A DNA stretch of 38,753 nucleotides from Flavobacteriales bacterium (GCA_022428285.1 JAKMCX010000040.1:1-38753); one strand, 5' to 3'; counted from the stretch's first letter, positions 1-9,017 are shown. Notes: generated by a model not told the origin, from the sequence alone. Translations and numbers: made by a program.

Positions 1-93
1 GGCTGCGGATGCGGAGTTGGTTGAAGCATTTTTTCCTATTTGGTATTGTTTGGCTTTTGCTTCTACTTTGGTGGGGGGTAAGAAAACGCCTGA

Positions 94-2814
94 TATTTAT
101 GCGTTGGCGGCGGCGGCGGCGGTGGCGGATATGAAAACCCAGGTTGGGGTACCACAGGAGGTCCCGGTTCTGGCGGTGCAGGTGCGATGTTTGGCGGTTC
201 GGGCGGTGATGGTGCGACCAATGGTGGAGGAGCAGGAGGAGGAGCTGCAGCACTTGGTGGGGCTTTTTTCGCGCGCTCAGGATCTCATGTGTTTCGCCAT
301 TGCACATTTTCTGGAAACTCAGCCATTCCAGGTGTGGCAGGCATTTCCTTTGGAGGAGGGGCAGCGCCAACCGATGGGTTGGCGCGGGGTGGTGCCATCG
401 GCACAACCGCTGGCGACCTCACACTGGACAACTGTCTGATTTGGGGCAATTCTGCTTTTGGAGCACCCACAGGTGACGATGAAGATGTCTACCGCAATGG
501 AGGAGGGCCAATTCTATCGGAGGTGGGCCACAACTTGGTGGGGAAGTTGGGCGACAATGCCGACTCCCAATTCGATGCTGCTTCGGTGGCGAATTTGATT
601 GGTGTGGTCCCCGAACTGTTGCCTTTTGGGGATTACGGGGGTTCCACCAATGCCTTTATGTTGAGTGCTTGCCAGCCGCTTAGTCCGGCCATAGATGCAG
701 GGGGAGCTTTGCTCGAAGCCGTGGCAGAGGACCAGCGGGGTGTGCTCCGTGATGCGAATCCCGACATCGGGGCCATTGAGGGGCCCGTTGCGGTGGCGCT
801 CGACCCCATTTTAGAAGAAGTCTGCCCATTGGAAACCGCTTCGTTGAGCTTGTCTTGGCCCGATGCGACCACCACTTGGCCCGATGGTTCGGTGGGGGAT
901 ACATGGACAACAGGAAGTGTGACCGGCGCCGTGGCGTTGATTACCACCGCAGAGGGATGTGAGGAGGAAATTGACCTAGAAGTCACAGAGATTGCCATCG
1001 TCACCCCTGACTTGGGCCCTGACCAAACGGTCTGTCCCAATACGGTCTTGAATTTTGATGCGGGCAATCCAGGGGCATTTTACACTTGGACGCTCAACGG
1101 GAACCCCAGCGGATTCGCACAGGCCGAATTGGTCGGTTTGGAAGGCACAGTCGCCGTGACCGTCGAGGTCATGGGCTGTCAAACCAGCGATGATGTCGAG
1201 GTGGTTTGGTTTGAGGATTACCCATTGGATTTGGGCCCTGCGGTGACCTTGTGTGTGGGTGAGGATGTGACTTTGAATGCGGCGAACAACGCTTGGGGAG
1301 GATTGCCCCCCGTGTTTCAATGGCAGGGTGGGCCTGGCGATGCCGAGTATACAGTCAACGCTACAGGTGTGTATTTGGTGACCGCTACCACGGTCGAAGG
1401 ATGTGCCGTAACAGACGACATCGATGTGACTTTAAGTGCGCTGACAAGCGTGGATTTGGGCCCAGACACCACGGTGTGTCCCGGGACGCCTTTCATCTTG
1501 GATCCAAACTATCCAGCGGCCACGTGCTTGTGGCAAGACGGAACAGTGTCCTCTACCTACGCAGTGTCCAACTCGGGCATATACAGTGTCAACGTCAGCG
1601 ATGGCGAATGCCAGGTCAATGACCAGGTGTTCATCGAGGTGGTGGATCCTTTTGAAGCCAACCTGCCTGAATACATGAGTTTTTGTGACCAAGACAGTGT
1701 CTTGCTGTTGGCCGCATTTGGCGCGTCAGATTACCTCTGGTCCAATGGTGCCCAAGGCAACCAATTGTGGGTGACCGCTCCAGGTGCCTACGAAGTCACG
1801 AGTTCCCAATCGGGGTGTGATTTTGTAGACATTGTCCTGGTCTCAGTCCAGCCTCTGCCTCCGGTCGATTTGGGATTGGACCTGGTGCTGTGCGAAGGTG
1901 AATCGGTGGATTTGGATCCCGGCGTTTTGGGTGCCGATTATGTCATCTTCAACGACTCGTTGACCACACCGGTATTGACGGTCACTGAGGGCGGCGAGTA
2001 TACCGTGGAGGTCGCGCTAAACGGCTGCGTCAACCAAGACACCATTGAAGTGGAGGTGAGGCCCATTCCTGAGTTTGCATTGCCGGAAGATTCCGTGCTG
2101 TGTCCGGGTGGGGTGTTCTCCTTGGAGACCGGATTGACCGATGTTCTGGTCACTTGGAATACAGGTGAAGTCGGTCCTTCCATCGACGTGAATCAGCCGT
2201 CAACATATGTCGCCACCAGTCAGGTTAGCGGGTGTCAGTTTGTGGATTCCATACAAATCGAGGTGGCCCAACCGATTGCGGTGCCCCTCGAGGCACTCTA
2301 CACCCTCTGTTTGGGGGATTCGGTCACCTTGAATGCGCTGCAGGGAGAGGCTGTTTATCCCTCTGCATACCGTTGGGACAATGGCAGCATCGGTCCCGAG
2401 CGGACCATTAGCAGGGCTGGTTTGTATGCCGTTGAGGTGTCCAACGTGTGCGATACGGTGGAGCAAGTGTTGGAAGTTGAGCAGATTGTCTGCGGATGTC
2501 AGGTCTATGTACCGACGGCCTTTACCCCCAACAACGATGGAAAGAATGACGCTTGGTTCCCCGTGTTGGATTGCGAGCCTTTTGCTTACGAAGTGACGGT
2601 GTGGGACCGCTGGGGAAGGCCGGTCTTCCAATCCACCGACCCCGAAAAAGTGTGGCATGGCCAAGTGGATGGAACTCCTGGGTCAAAAACCCGAGAGAGC
2701 GGCCGGTATTACGCCATAGACGGCGTTTACATGTGGGAAGTCATCATCGAATTGCGCAGGGACAGGGTGCCCGAGGTCCTTCGTCAGAATGGCTTCGTGC
2801 GCATCCTGCGTTGA
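94..2814 (+). CDS. Secreted T9SS type B adhesin with beta-helix region and eight Ig-like repeats, 5' end missing or broken
   Basis: Large cell-surface protein predicted to be exported by the type IX secretion system. Counting from ATG 187 (875 aa), residues 1-200 are a Gly-rich parallel beta-helix region ending in NPDIGAIEG, typical of choice-of-anchor Q proteins. Residues about 205-765 hold eight tandem repeats of about 70 aa, each with an early Cys in a context like DLGPDTTVCPG and a late Cys in a context like SGCQF. Residues 770-875 are a gliding-motility-associated type B sorting domain (VPTAFTPNNDGKNDAWFP). ATG 187 cannot be the natural start: there is no signal peptide, and the same frame already encodes a matching Gly-rich stretch (VGGGGGGGGYENPGWG) back to base 94, just after in-frame stops at 79 and 91. 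Either the real 5' part is in another frame because of a frameshift or assembly error, or the gene is a 5'-deleted remnant. Its ligand is unknown. The 3' end converges on the phosphodiesterase gene 12 bases away. Confidence 0.8.
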   Translation, partial: YLCVGGGGGGGGYENPGWGTTGGPGSGGAGAMFGGSGGDGATNGGGAGGGAAALGGAFFARSGSHVFRHCTFSGNSAIPGVAGISFGGGAAPTDGLARGGAIGTTAGDLTLDNCLIWGNSAFGAPTGDDEDVYRNGGGPILSEVGHNLVGKLGDNADSQFDAASVANLIGVVPELLPFGDYGGSTNAFMLSACQPLSPAIDAGGALLEAVAEDQRGVLRDANPDIGAIEGPVAVALDPILEEVCPLETASLSLSWPDATTTWPDGSVGDTWTTGSVTGAVALITTAEGCEEEIDLEVTEIAIVTPDLGPDQTVCPNTVLNFDAGNPGAFYTWTLNGNPSGFAQAELVGLEGTVAVTVEVMGCQTSDDVEVVWFEDYPLDLGPAVTLCVGEDVTLNAANNAWGGLPPVFQWQGGPGDAEYTVNATGVYLVTATTVEGCAVTDDIDVTLSALTSVDLGPDTTVCPGTPFILDPNYPAATCLWQDGTVSSTYAVSNSGIYSVNVSDGECQVNDQVFIEVVDPFEANLPEYMSFCDQDSVLLLAAFGASDYLWSNGAQGNQLWVTAPGAYEVTSSQSGCDFVDIVLVSVQPLPPVDLGLDLVLCEGESVDLDPGVLGADYVIFNDSLTTPVLTVTEGGEYTVEVALNGCVNQDTIEVEVRPIPEFALPEDSVLCPGGVFSLETGLTDVLVTWNTGEVGPSIDVNQPSTYVATSQVSGCQFVDSIQIEVAQPIAVPLEALYTLCLGDSVTLNALQGEAVYPSAYRWDNGSIGPERTISRAGLYAVEVSNVCDTVEQVLEVEQIVCGCQVYVPTAFTPNNDGKNDAWFPVLDCEPFAYEVTVWDRWGRPVFQSTDPEKVWHGQVDGTPGSKTRESGRYYAIDGVYMWEVIIELRRDRVPEVLRQNGFVRILR

Positions 2815-2826
2815 AGCCCGACCCGC

Positions 2827-3789
2827 TTAATTCTTGCGCAAGTCGTACAAGCGGTCGGGGTAATCCGTAATGATCCCGTCAACGCCCATTTGCATGACTG
2901 CAAAGAGGTCTTCAGGTTCGTTGACCGTCCAGGGAATCACACGGATGTCCTTTTGCTGCAGCCCGTGAACGTCGTTGGCGTCAATGCGCTCCCACTTCGG
3001 AGAGTAGATGGACGGCTTGAAGTTGATTCTGGCCAGCTCAGTCGATACGCTTTCTTCTGAATTGGTGAGCCACGCGGTTGTCATATTGGGGGCCTGTTGG
3101 TGCACCTCATTCAATGCATCGGCGCTGAAGCTTTGGATGCAAGTGCGGTCTTCAATGCCCAGCCTGCGGACTTCCGCGATGACGGTTTGTACAAACACCG
3201 AAACCTCGGGACAGAATTCAGGCTCCAATTCCTTTCGGTGTTTGATCTCCAGATTGTAACGGATTTGTCGTCCGTCTAACAGCATTGGCACATCCTCGGT
3301 CACTTTGACGACTTCTGCCAATGTGGGCTTTTGGATGGGCAAGTGACGCTGATCGGGGAAACTTGGATGTGCTTTCATGCCACAGTCAAACGCCTGAATC
3401 TCCGCTGTGGTCATTTGGTGGAGGTTGTACCGGCGTTCCTGCGATGCTGTGATTGCATCGCCATCGGGCGTGGTGCAGATGAGGTGGCTCATCCAGGGCT
3501 CGTGGCTCACGATGATGTTTCCGTCTTTGGCGATACAAAGGTCCATCTCCAATACATCGGCGCCTTCGCGGATGGAGATGACAAAGCCGGGAATGCTGTT
3601 TTCTGGCAACAGGCCTCTGGCGCCACGGTGTCCTTGAATTTCTATGCCGAGCGGTTCAGTATCCGCCACAGCTGCGGGGGCATCAGGCGCCATCATGGTT
3701 TCTGGGGAGGGGGCTTTGGGGTCTGCTCCTGTGCAGCCCCATGCCAGGATTGCCATCAGCAGGCCGAAGGTGTGTAACACGCGTGTCAT
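2827..3789 (-). CDS. Glycerophosphodiester phosphodiesterase family lipoprotein
   Basis: Predicted metal-dependent hydrolase that splits glycerophosphodiesters into an alcohol and glycerol 3-phosphate, anchored to a membrane as a lipoprotein. The ORF is open from 3882, but the ATG at 3789 is preferred because it gives a clear lipoprotein signal (MTRVLHTFGLLMAILAWGC, lipid-modified Cys19) and avoids an implausible charged leader. The resulting 320 aa is a normal length. GDPD-family motifs are intact: HRGARGLLPENS at 54-65 (catalytic His/Arg and Glu63), EMDL at 81-84 (metal-binding Glu81 and Asp83) and SHE with the second catalytic His96. The C-terminal GVDGIITDYPD is also typical of the TIM barrel. 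It is divergent from the OlsF-like acyltransferase gene, with 67 bases between the two starts. Some family members act on other phosphodiesters, so the substrate is not certain. Confidence 0.9.
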   Translation of the reverse strand: MTRVLHTFGLLMAILAWGCTGADPKAPSPETMMAPDAPAAVADTEPLGIEIQGHRGARGLLPENSIPGFVISIREGADVLEMDLCIAKDGNIIVSHEPWMSHLICTTPDGDAITASQERRYNLHQMTTAEIQAFDCGMKAHPSFPDQRHLPIQKPTLAEVVKVTEDVPMLLDGRQIRYNLEIKHRKELEPEFCPEVSVFVQTVIAEVRRLGIEDRTCIQSFSADALNEVHQQAPNMTTAWLTNSEESVSTELARINFKPSIYSPKWERIDANDVHGLQQKDIRVIPWTVNEPEDLFAVMQMGVDGIITDYPDRLYDLRKN

Positions 3790-3856
3790 GTTCCGAAAAT
3801 ACTCCACGGTGCAATGGGGCGGGCATGTCGTTGAATGGGGGCTAATTTGCTGCTTG

Positions 3857-5632
3857 ATGGAATCTTCAACGCGAGCGGGCACTGAACGGTTGGTCTCAAG
3901 GGCTGACTTGGCTCTGTGGTCGGGCTTGAATGAACGCCATCCCTTGGTGGGGCTCTTTCACCGTTTTGGAGGGATTCGCCGTTTGAACCTGGCTTATGAC
4001 CGTTTGGCCCATTTGGGTCCTTCAGATTTTATCCAGCAGGTGTTCAGTCAATTGGGGGTGCGCATCGCATTGGCACCAGAGGACTTGCACCGGATTCCCA
4101 AAGAGGGTGGATTCATTCTGGTTTCCAACCATCCCTTTGGTCCCTTGGATGCCTTGGCACTTGTGAGCGAGATCTCAAAAGTCCGGCCAGATTTTCGGCT
4201 GGGTGTGGAAGACGCCATGGGACGGATTCCACAATTGGAAGAAGCCTTTGTTGTGGTGTCGGATGCCGCCAGCGAAGGCGGTGGAGCCCGGATTTCGGGA
4301 TGGAGGGAAGCGGCGGTGCATTTGGCTGAAGGAGGAGGCTTCGGTGTATTTCCTGCCCTGGAGGTCAGTTCTTATCGGCGGTCCAAAAAGTGGGTGGCAG
4401 ATGGACGTTGGAATGCACCGCTTATCGGTTGGGCGAGCAAACAAGGCGTGCCGATTGTGCCGGTTTACATCGATGGTGCAAACAGTCCATTGTCCCAATG
4501 GTTGGGTTTGATCCACCCGTCGTTGCGTTCCTTGAGAATGCCGGCCGAAATCCAAAACAAAAAAGGACAGGTGCTGCGCATGCGGGTGGGACACCCCATC
4601 AAAAAGCGCGATTTGACTGGCTTCGAAAGCCATGACCAGCTGGCCCGGTTCCTGCGGGCAAAGTCCTATGCGATGGGAGCGGCTTACGAGGTGCAAAGGG
4701 ACCTGTTCAAGGGGCTTCGTTTTCCGAAGCGACCAGTACCAGTGGCCGCCGCGATTGACACCAAGTTGCTCTGCCAAGAAATGGAGGAGCTGGCCGATGC
4801 CAAGTTGTTTTCGCACCAAGAGTTTGATGTGTTTTATGCCTCAGCGGAACGCATTCCGCAGACATTGAAGGAAATCGGCCGGTGTCGGGAAATGACTTTT
4901 CGCGCGGTGGGAGAGGGCACCAACAAGGCCTTGGACCTCGATGAGTATGACCTTTACTATCAGCATTTGCTGCTGTGGGATCGGGAGGCCAATGCATTGG
5001 CTGGCGCTTACCGTGTTGGCGAAGGATGGGAGATCATGGAGCGTTATGGCGCAAGGGGATTCTATACGCGGTCGCTGTTCAGAATGCGCAAAGGATTTCA
5101 TCCTGTCCTCCGGTCCAGTGTTGAATTGGGGCGGTCCTTTATCGTGCCCGATTACCAGCGCAAGCGCATGCCGCTGTTTTTGCTCTGGAAGGGCATTTTG
5201 GCGGTGTTGTTGAAGTCCAATGAAGCGCGTTATGTCCTCGGTCCGGTGACGATCAGCAGCGACTACAAGCAGTTTTCGAGGTCATTGATCATGGGGTTTG
5301 TTCGGCGCCATTTTTGGGAGGAGAAATGGGCGGCCTTTATCCGTCCGCGCAAACGGTTTGCCTTTGAGGAAAACCGCGCCGATGCCGATGCCCTGCTCGA
5401 AGGAACGGGCGGTGATGTCAAGCGGCTGGACCGCATTCTGGCCGACATAGAGCGTCCCGATGTGGTGGTGCCGGTGTTGCTCAAGAAATACCTCCATCAA
5501 AATGCGCGCATCCTGGGCTTCAACCGAGACCCCAAATTCAACGATGCGTTGGATGGGCTCATGCTGCTCGATGTGCGCGACCTGCCCGCTGAAACGCTCG
5601 AAAACCTCCAGCGTGAATTCGGATTCAGCTGA
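3857..5632 (+). CDS. Bifunctional acyltransferase, PlsC-like domain fused to GNAT-type N-acyltransferase (OlsF/GlsF-like aminolipid synthase)
   Basis: Probable membrane-associated enzyme making phosphorus-free acylated amino acid lipids (ornithine, glycine or related). With the start at ATG 3857 the protein has 591 aa; the longer ORF from 3644 runs antisense through the phosphodiesterase gene and is rejected. Residues about 60-285 form a PlsC-type O-acyltransferase with the catalytic NHPFGPLD at 91-98 and the later VPVYIDG segment. Residues about 290-591 resemble the hemolysin/OlsB-type N-acyltransferase fold: AVGEGTNKALDLDEYD, then LWDREANALAGAYRVG, then the ELGRSFIVPDYQ core. This two-domain order is that of the OlsF family of Serratia and Flavobacterium, where one polypeptide performs both N- and O-acylation. 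Which amino acid is used cannot be told from sequence. It stands alone, convergent with the TonB receptor gene 45 bases away. Confidence 0.85.
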   Translation: MESSTRAGTERLVSRADLALWSGLNERHPLVGLFHRFGGIRRLNLAYDRLAHLGPSDFIQQVFSQLGVRIALAPEDLHRIPKEGGFILVSNHPFGPLDALALVSEISKVRPDFRLGVEDAMGRIPQLEEAFVVVSDAASEGGGARISGWREAAVHLAEGGGFGVFPALEVSSYRRSKKWVADGRWNAPLIGWASKQGVPIVPVYIDGANSPLSQWLGLIHPSLRSLRMPAEIQNKKGQVLRMRVGHPIKKRDLTGFESHDQLARFLRAKSYAMGAAYEVQRDLFKGLRFPKRPVPVAAAIDTKLLCQEMEELADAKLFSHQEFDVFYASAERIPQTLKEIGRCREMTFRAVGEGTNKALDLDEYDLYYQHLLLWDREANALAGAYRVGEGWEIMERYGARGFYTRSLFRMRKGFHPVLRSSVELGRSFIVPDYQRKRMPLFLLWKGILAVLLKSNEARYVLGPVTISSDYKQFSRSLIMGFVRRHFWEEKWAAFIRPRKRFAFEENRADADALLEGTGGDVKRLDRILADIERPDVVVPVLLKKYLHQNARILGFNRDPKFNDALDGLMLLDVRDLPAETLENLQREFGFS

Positions 5633-5677
5633 AGGTTTTCGAATGGGACTTGGCCTTTTCGCAGGCCAATCCTCAGC

Positions 5678-8600
5678 TTAGATCGAATAAGACAGGCTGA
5701 TCGAGTAGGTGCGTCCTTCTGTGAAGCTGGACCAATCGTACAGCACGCCATTGAACAGGTGCGTCTGGCGGTTGCGTGGGTTGATCAGGTTGCGGGCTTT
5801 GAATCCAACCCTGAAGTGCTCTCCCCATCCTTTGCCCAGGCTCAGGTCCAGCGTAGGTGTAGGCTGCTGCATGACATTGGGAAGGGCGCCTTGGGTTACC
5901 AAGAAGACCTTGGGTCCCTGAACGTTGAAGGAAAGCGTGGACACAAAGTCGGCGCTGTCGTTGATGTAGGTCAGCACACCATTGACGATATACGGCGCTT
6001 GCCCAAAGAGGGCGCGCGTGTCGGGGTGGCTGGGGTCTTGTGCGCGAATGCCTTCGAGCTCGGCTTCTGGGATTTTGACCGCAGAGCGGATCAAGGTGAC
6101 ATTTCCCGAAATGGAGAGGTCCCGAAAGAAGGGAGCGTTGGTCACGTTGGCCAGGTCCTTCTTGGCGTCGAATTCGATGCCCACGACGTCTGCATAAGGC
6201 ACATTGGACCAAGTGAGTTCTTCATTCACCGCCTCCAGAACTTGGGTTTGCTCGATGGGGGAGTTGAAGTGCTTGTAGAACACACCGGCGGATACCATTT
6301 CTCCCAAGGTGGGGTAATGCTCGAGTTTGAGGTCGAGGTTGTCGATGCTGGTTTGACCGAGTCCGGGGTTGCCTTTCAGGGTTTGCAGGGTCTCAAAGTC
6401 AAATCCACGGAAGGGGGCTTTTTCTCGGAACACCGGGCGGGCCAGTGTTTTGCTGTAGGCTGCGCGCAGGTTGGTGATCCGAATGGGGTCGACCTTGCCC
6501 AAGATGTAGGTCATGTTCAACGATGGAAGTAGGTTCGTTTCGTCCAGTGTGCCACGGTTGGTGGAGATCTGCTCAGGGGTCAGGTCTGCGGTGTCGCGGT
6601 TGCTTTCGATGCTCATGCTGGCCGACTCCATGCGCAGGCCTACGTTGCCGCTCAACCGCTCGTTGACACGGGCGTCCAACATGGCATAGGTGCCGATCAC
6701 ATTGAGGAATCCGAAATCGGAGTTGCTTGGGTTGCTGACGTTGTTGGTTTGGATGTAGTCTCCGCCTTGGGAGACCACCATGTTGGAAGCTGCGAAGTAC
6801 TGGGAGGGGCTTCCGCCGAAATTGTCAAAGAATTGACCTGAGGCTGCGAACGTAAACGCATCCTCTTGCTGGGTTCGCTCGGTCCGCACGAAGCTTCCAC
6901 CAAAGGAGAGCTTGCCTTCCAAGCGGTCGGATCCGGAAAATACCGGCTTGCTCAAATTGACTTTGACGTCGGTTTTGCTTTCTTCCAAGTCGCGCCAGAA
7001 GCGGTTCGGGGCAGGGTAGCGGTCTGGGCGGATGCTGTAGAAGCGGTTGGTCTCCGTGGGAATTTCCATGTCCCCAATGGCGACCCCTTCGTCTTGGAGG
7101 GCTTGCACGGTGCCGGCGACGTCATCGGCCCAATTGCTGCTCAGAACGCCATCGTCCACCAGGCCTTCAATTTCATCCAGTACGTCTCCGGAAGCAGACG
7201 CGTCCAAGGTGGTGCCGTCGGCGCCATAAAAGACGGCTTCGTCTACCAGCGCCTCCGTGTTGTCGATGTAGTTGTTGAACAGCACGCGCAGGTCAGGTGT
7301 GCTCATGCGGCCCTCAGAGCGGCTGGCGATCCAGTCTACAGTGAGCTCGCTTTCGGGCATGTAGTGCTCGCCGCGCAATTGGAAGGTGTTCAGGGTGCGG
7401 CTCTGGTAGCGGTGTGAACGTTGCTGTTGCATCTCGTCGCCATCCCGCGGGTTGACGCCTTCTTGGAAGCGCGCGCTGTTGGTGCCACTGGTGATGGTCA
7501 TGCCCATCAATGAGATCTTGTTGAAGTCGTTCAGTTTGTAGCTGAGGTTCAACAAGGTGTTCCAGCGGTGTGTCTCATTGGTGCGCTCATCGCTGTAGCG
7601 CTGTTGCATGTCGAGCTCGTCGGTGCCGGCTACGTTGCCTGCTGCCCAACGGCCGTAGATCCCATCTTGGTAACCGCGGGTGTTGCGGGCGTATTGGGCG
7701 CCAAAAGTGTAGCCCAACTGCCGGCCAAACAGTGAGGTTTGGTTGCCAAATGTGATGGAGTGCTTCATGTCCATGGCGGCCGTGCGGCGCACATGCTCCC
7801 AAGTGTTGTCGAAGCTCTGGCCCACATCGGTTAACCCTTGGTTGGCTTCAATGGAAGCTGGAATGGCAGCTTGGAAATAGAGCGAATCTCCCATTTGACT
7901 GGCGCCCCATTGGTCCGCATAGCCCAGACCTGTCAGCACGCACTGGGCATCGGAGTAGGCTGAGATGTCATTCAGTGAGCCCAGGCCGCAGCTGGACAGC
8001 GCACCATCGACAATGCTGCTCCCGATCATGTCGCGGTCAATGATGTATTGGATTTGCTCGCTAAAAGAGACAGAAATGGCGCTGGGCCAACCGTTCTGGG
8101 CTGCGGCTTGTGCGGTGGGGTTCAGGCTTCTAGAACCGTCATCGTATCCAAGCCAATCCTTACTGCTGCGTTGGCTGGAGAGGACTTCTTTTCCTGTGGT
8201 GTTGGTGTTCCAGCCGAGGCTGCTGGAATAGTTGAACATGAACTGGTCGGGAAAGTCCTTGGTCTCGACAGAGATGTAGGCACCCGCCCAGTCGGAGGGT
8301 AAGTTGGCCGTTTGGGTTTTGACCACTTTGAGGTTGTCCACCAGGTTGGTGGGGAAGAGGTCCATCTCGATGGTGTTCCGGCGGGGGTTCATGGACGGAA
8401 CCTCTGCACCGTTCAGGGTTGTTTTGAGGTATCGGTCAGACAGGCCGCGGACAAACACGAAATTCCCGACGGTGGACACGCCCGACACGCGCTTCATGGC
8501 GCTGGCGGCGTCGTTGTCTCCGGTGCGTTTGATTTGTTGGCTGGAGATGTAGTCGATGCTGGAAGCGGACTTTTTCTTGATGTTCTCCATGTACGTGTCC

Positions 8601-8953
8601 CGGGCACGGTCCGCTTTGGCCACCACTTCTGCGGCTTGCTCGATCACAAACGTTTCGGGGAACAGGTTGAACTGAATCACTTGCACACCATCACCGGTGA
8701 TGGTCACTTCTTGGACGTGGGGGCGGTAACCAATGAAACGGCCGACCACATTGTAGGTGCCAGGTGCCAGTCCTTCGAGGCTGAAATTGCCGTCCAAGTC
8801 GGCCATGGCCCCTTTGGTGGTGCCTTCGATAAAGGCGTTGGCACCGATCAGGCTTTCGCCGGATTGGCCGTCGTTGATTTTACCTCGGATGACCCCTTGA
8901 GAATGGGCGGTAAATGCTGTGGCCAGGATGACCAGGAGCTGAAGCAAACGCAT
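5678..8953 (-). CDS. TonB-dependent outer-membrane receptor (large, with regulatory-like N-domain)
   Basis: Energy-coupled outer-membrane importer of 1091 aa. ATG 8953 is chosen over 8974 because it directly begins a signal peptide (MRLLQLLVILATAFTAHSQ). Residues about 20-100 form a carboxypeptidase-regulatory-like beta-sandwich (GKINDGQSGESLIGANAFIEG). Residues about 123-225 form the plug (QIKRTGDNDAASAMKRVSG, then FVFVRGLSDRYLKTTLNGAEVPS). The rest is a 22-strand-type barrel ending in the outer-membrane signal YSISLSYSI. The gene lies downstream of, and on the same strand as, the beta-helix T9SS gene, separated by 171 bases that contain a strong hairpin and TTAAC direct repeats. This subfamily lacks a SusD partner here, so a polysaccharide substrate is less likely. 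The substrate is unknown; phosphorus-containing compounds are a guess from context only. Confidence 0.92.
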   Translation of the reverse strand: MRLLQLLVILATAFTAHSQGVIRGKINDGQSGESLIGANAFIEGTTKGAMADLDGNFSLEGLAPGTYNVVGRFIGYRPHVQEVTITGDGVQVIQFNLFPETFVIEQAAEVVAKADRARDTYMENIKKKSASSIDYISSQQIKRTGDNDAASAMKRVSGVSTVGNFVFVRGLSDRYLKTTLNGAEVPSMNPRRNTIEMDLFPTNLVDNLKVVKTQTANLPSDWAGAYISVETKDFPDQFMFNYSSSLGWNTNTTGKEVLSSQRSSKDWLGYDDGSRSLNPTAQAAAQNGWPSAISVSFSEQIQYIIDRDMIGSSIVDGALSSCGLGSLNDISAYSDAQCVLTGLGYADQWGASQMGDSLYFQAAIPASIEANQGLTDVGQSFDNTWEHVRRTAAMDMKHSITFGNQTSLFGRQLGYTFGAQYARNTRGYQDGIYGRWAAGNVAGTDELDMQQRYSDERTNETHRWNTLLNLSYKLNDFNKISLMGMTITSGTNSARFQEGVNPRDGDEMQQQRSHRYQSRTLNTFQLRGEHYMPESELTVDWIASRSEGRMSTPDLRVLFNNYIDNTEALVDEAVFYGADGTTLDASASGDVLDEIEGLVDDGVLSSNWADDVAGTVQALQDEGVAIGDMEIPTETNRFYSIRPDRYPAPNRFWRDLEESKTDVKVNLSKPVFSGSDRLEGKLSFGGSFVRTERTQQEDAFTFAASGQFFDNFGGSPSQYFAASNMVVSQGGDYIQTNNVSNPSNSDFGFLNVIGTYAMLDARVNERLSGNVGLRMESASMSIESNRDTADLTPEQISTNRGTLDETNLLPSLNMTYILGKVDPIRITNLRAAYSKTLARPVFREKAPFRGFDFETLQTLKGNPGLGQTSIDNLDLKLEHYPTLGEMVSAGVFYKHFNSPIEQTQVLEAVNEELTWSNVPYADVVGIEFDAKKDLANVTNAPFFRDLSISGNVTLIRSAVKIPEAELEGIRAQDPSHPDTRALFGQAPYIVNGVLTYINDSADFVSTLSFNVQGPKVFLVTQGALPNVMQQPTPTLDLSLGKGWGEHFRVGFKARNLINPRNRQTHLFNGVLYDWSSFTEGRTYSISLSYSI

Positions 8954-9000
8954 GCGCTCTAATTTGTTGTACAAAGTGAGTGCAGAACCTTCTTGTGGAC

Positions 9001-9017
9001 GTTAACCCGGTGTTAAC
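9001..9017 (-). promoter_or_regulatory. TTAAC direct repeat, PhoB/OmpR-like operator candidate upstream of TonB receptor
   Basis: On the minus strand the sequence reads GGTTAACACCGGGTTAACGTCC. The two TTAAC cores are exactly 11 bases apart, about one helical turn, which is the geometry of direct-repeat sites bound by winged-helix regulators such as PhoB (7-base repeat, 4-base spacer). The site ends about 48 bases upstream of the receptor ATG. A TCACTTTG sequence between them resembles the Bacteroidota -7 element TAnnTTTG with one mismatch. The repeat is plainly visible; assignment to a PhoB-type regulator is inference. Confidence 0.4.

Noticed and set aside
103-133. GGC trinucleotide run as a phase-variation tract
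   Set aside because: Changes by whole GGC units keep the frame, so it cannot act as a frameshift switch; it encodes a Gly run.
17-439. 140 aa ORF in frame 2 at the left edge
   Set aside because: It is the Ala-rich shadow of the GGC-repeat region; frame 1 has the recognisable beta-helix coding sequence.
3644-3856. N-terminal extension of the OlsF-like gene
   Set aside because: It runs antisense through the signal peptide and first part of the phosphodiesterase gene and has no protein-like features.
5650-5669. TTGGCC/GGCCAA stem between the convergent OlsF-like and TonB receptor genes as a terminator
   Set aside because: The stem is only six bases with an eight-base loop and no T-run on either side; too weak to list.
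5759-6532. 257 aa plus-strand ORF opposite the TonB receptor
   Set aside because: Antisense shadow; no start context and no recognisable fold.
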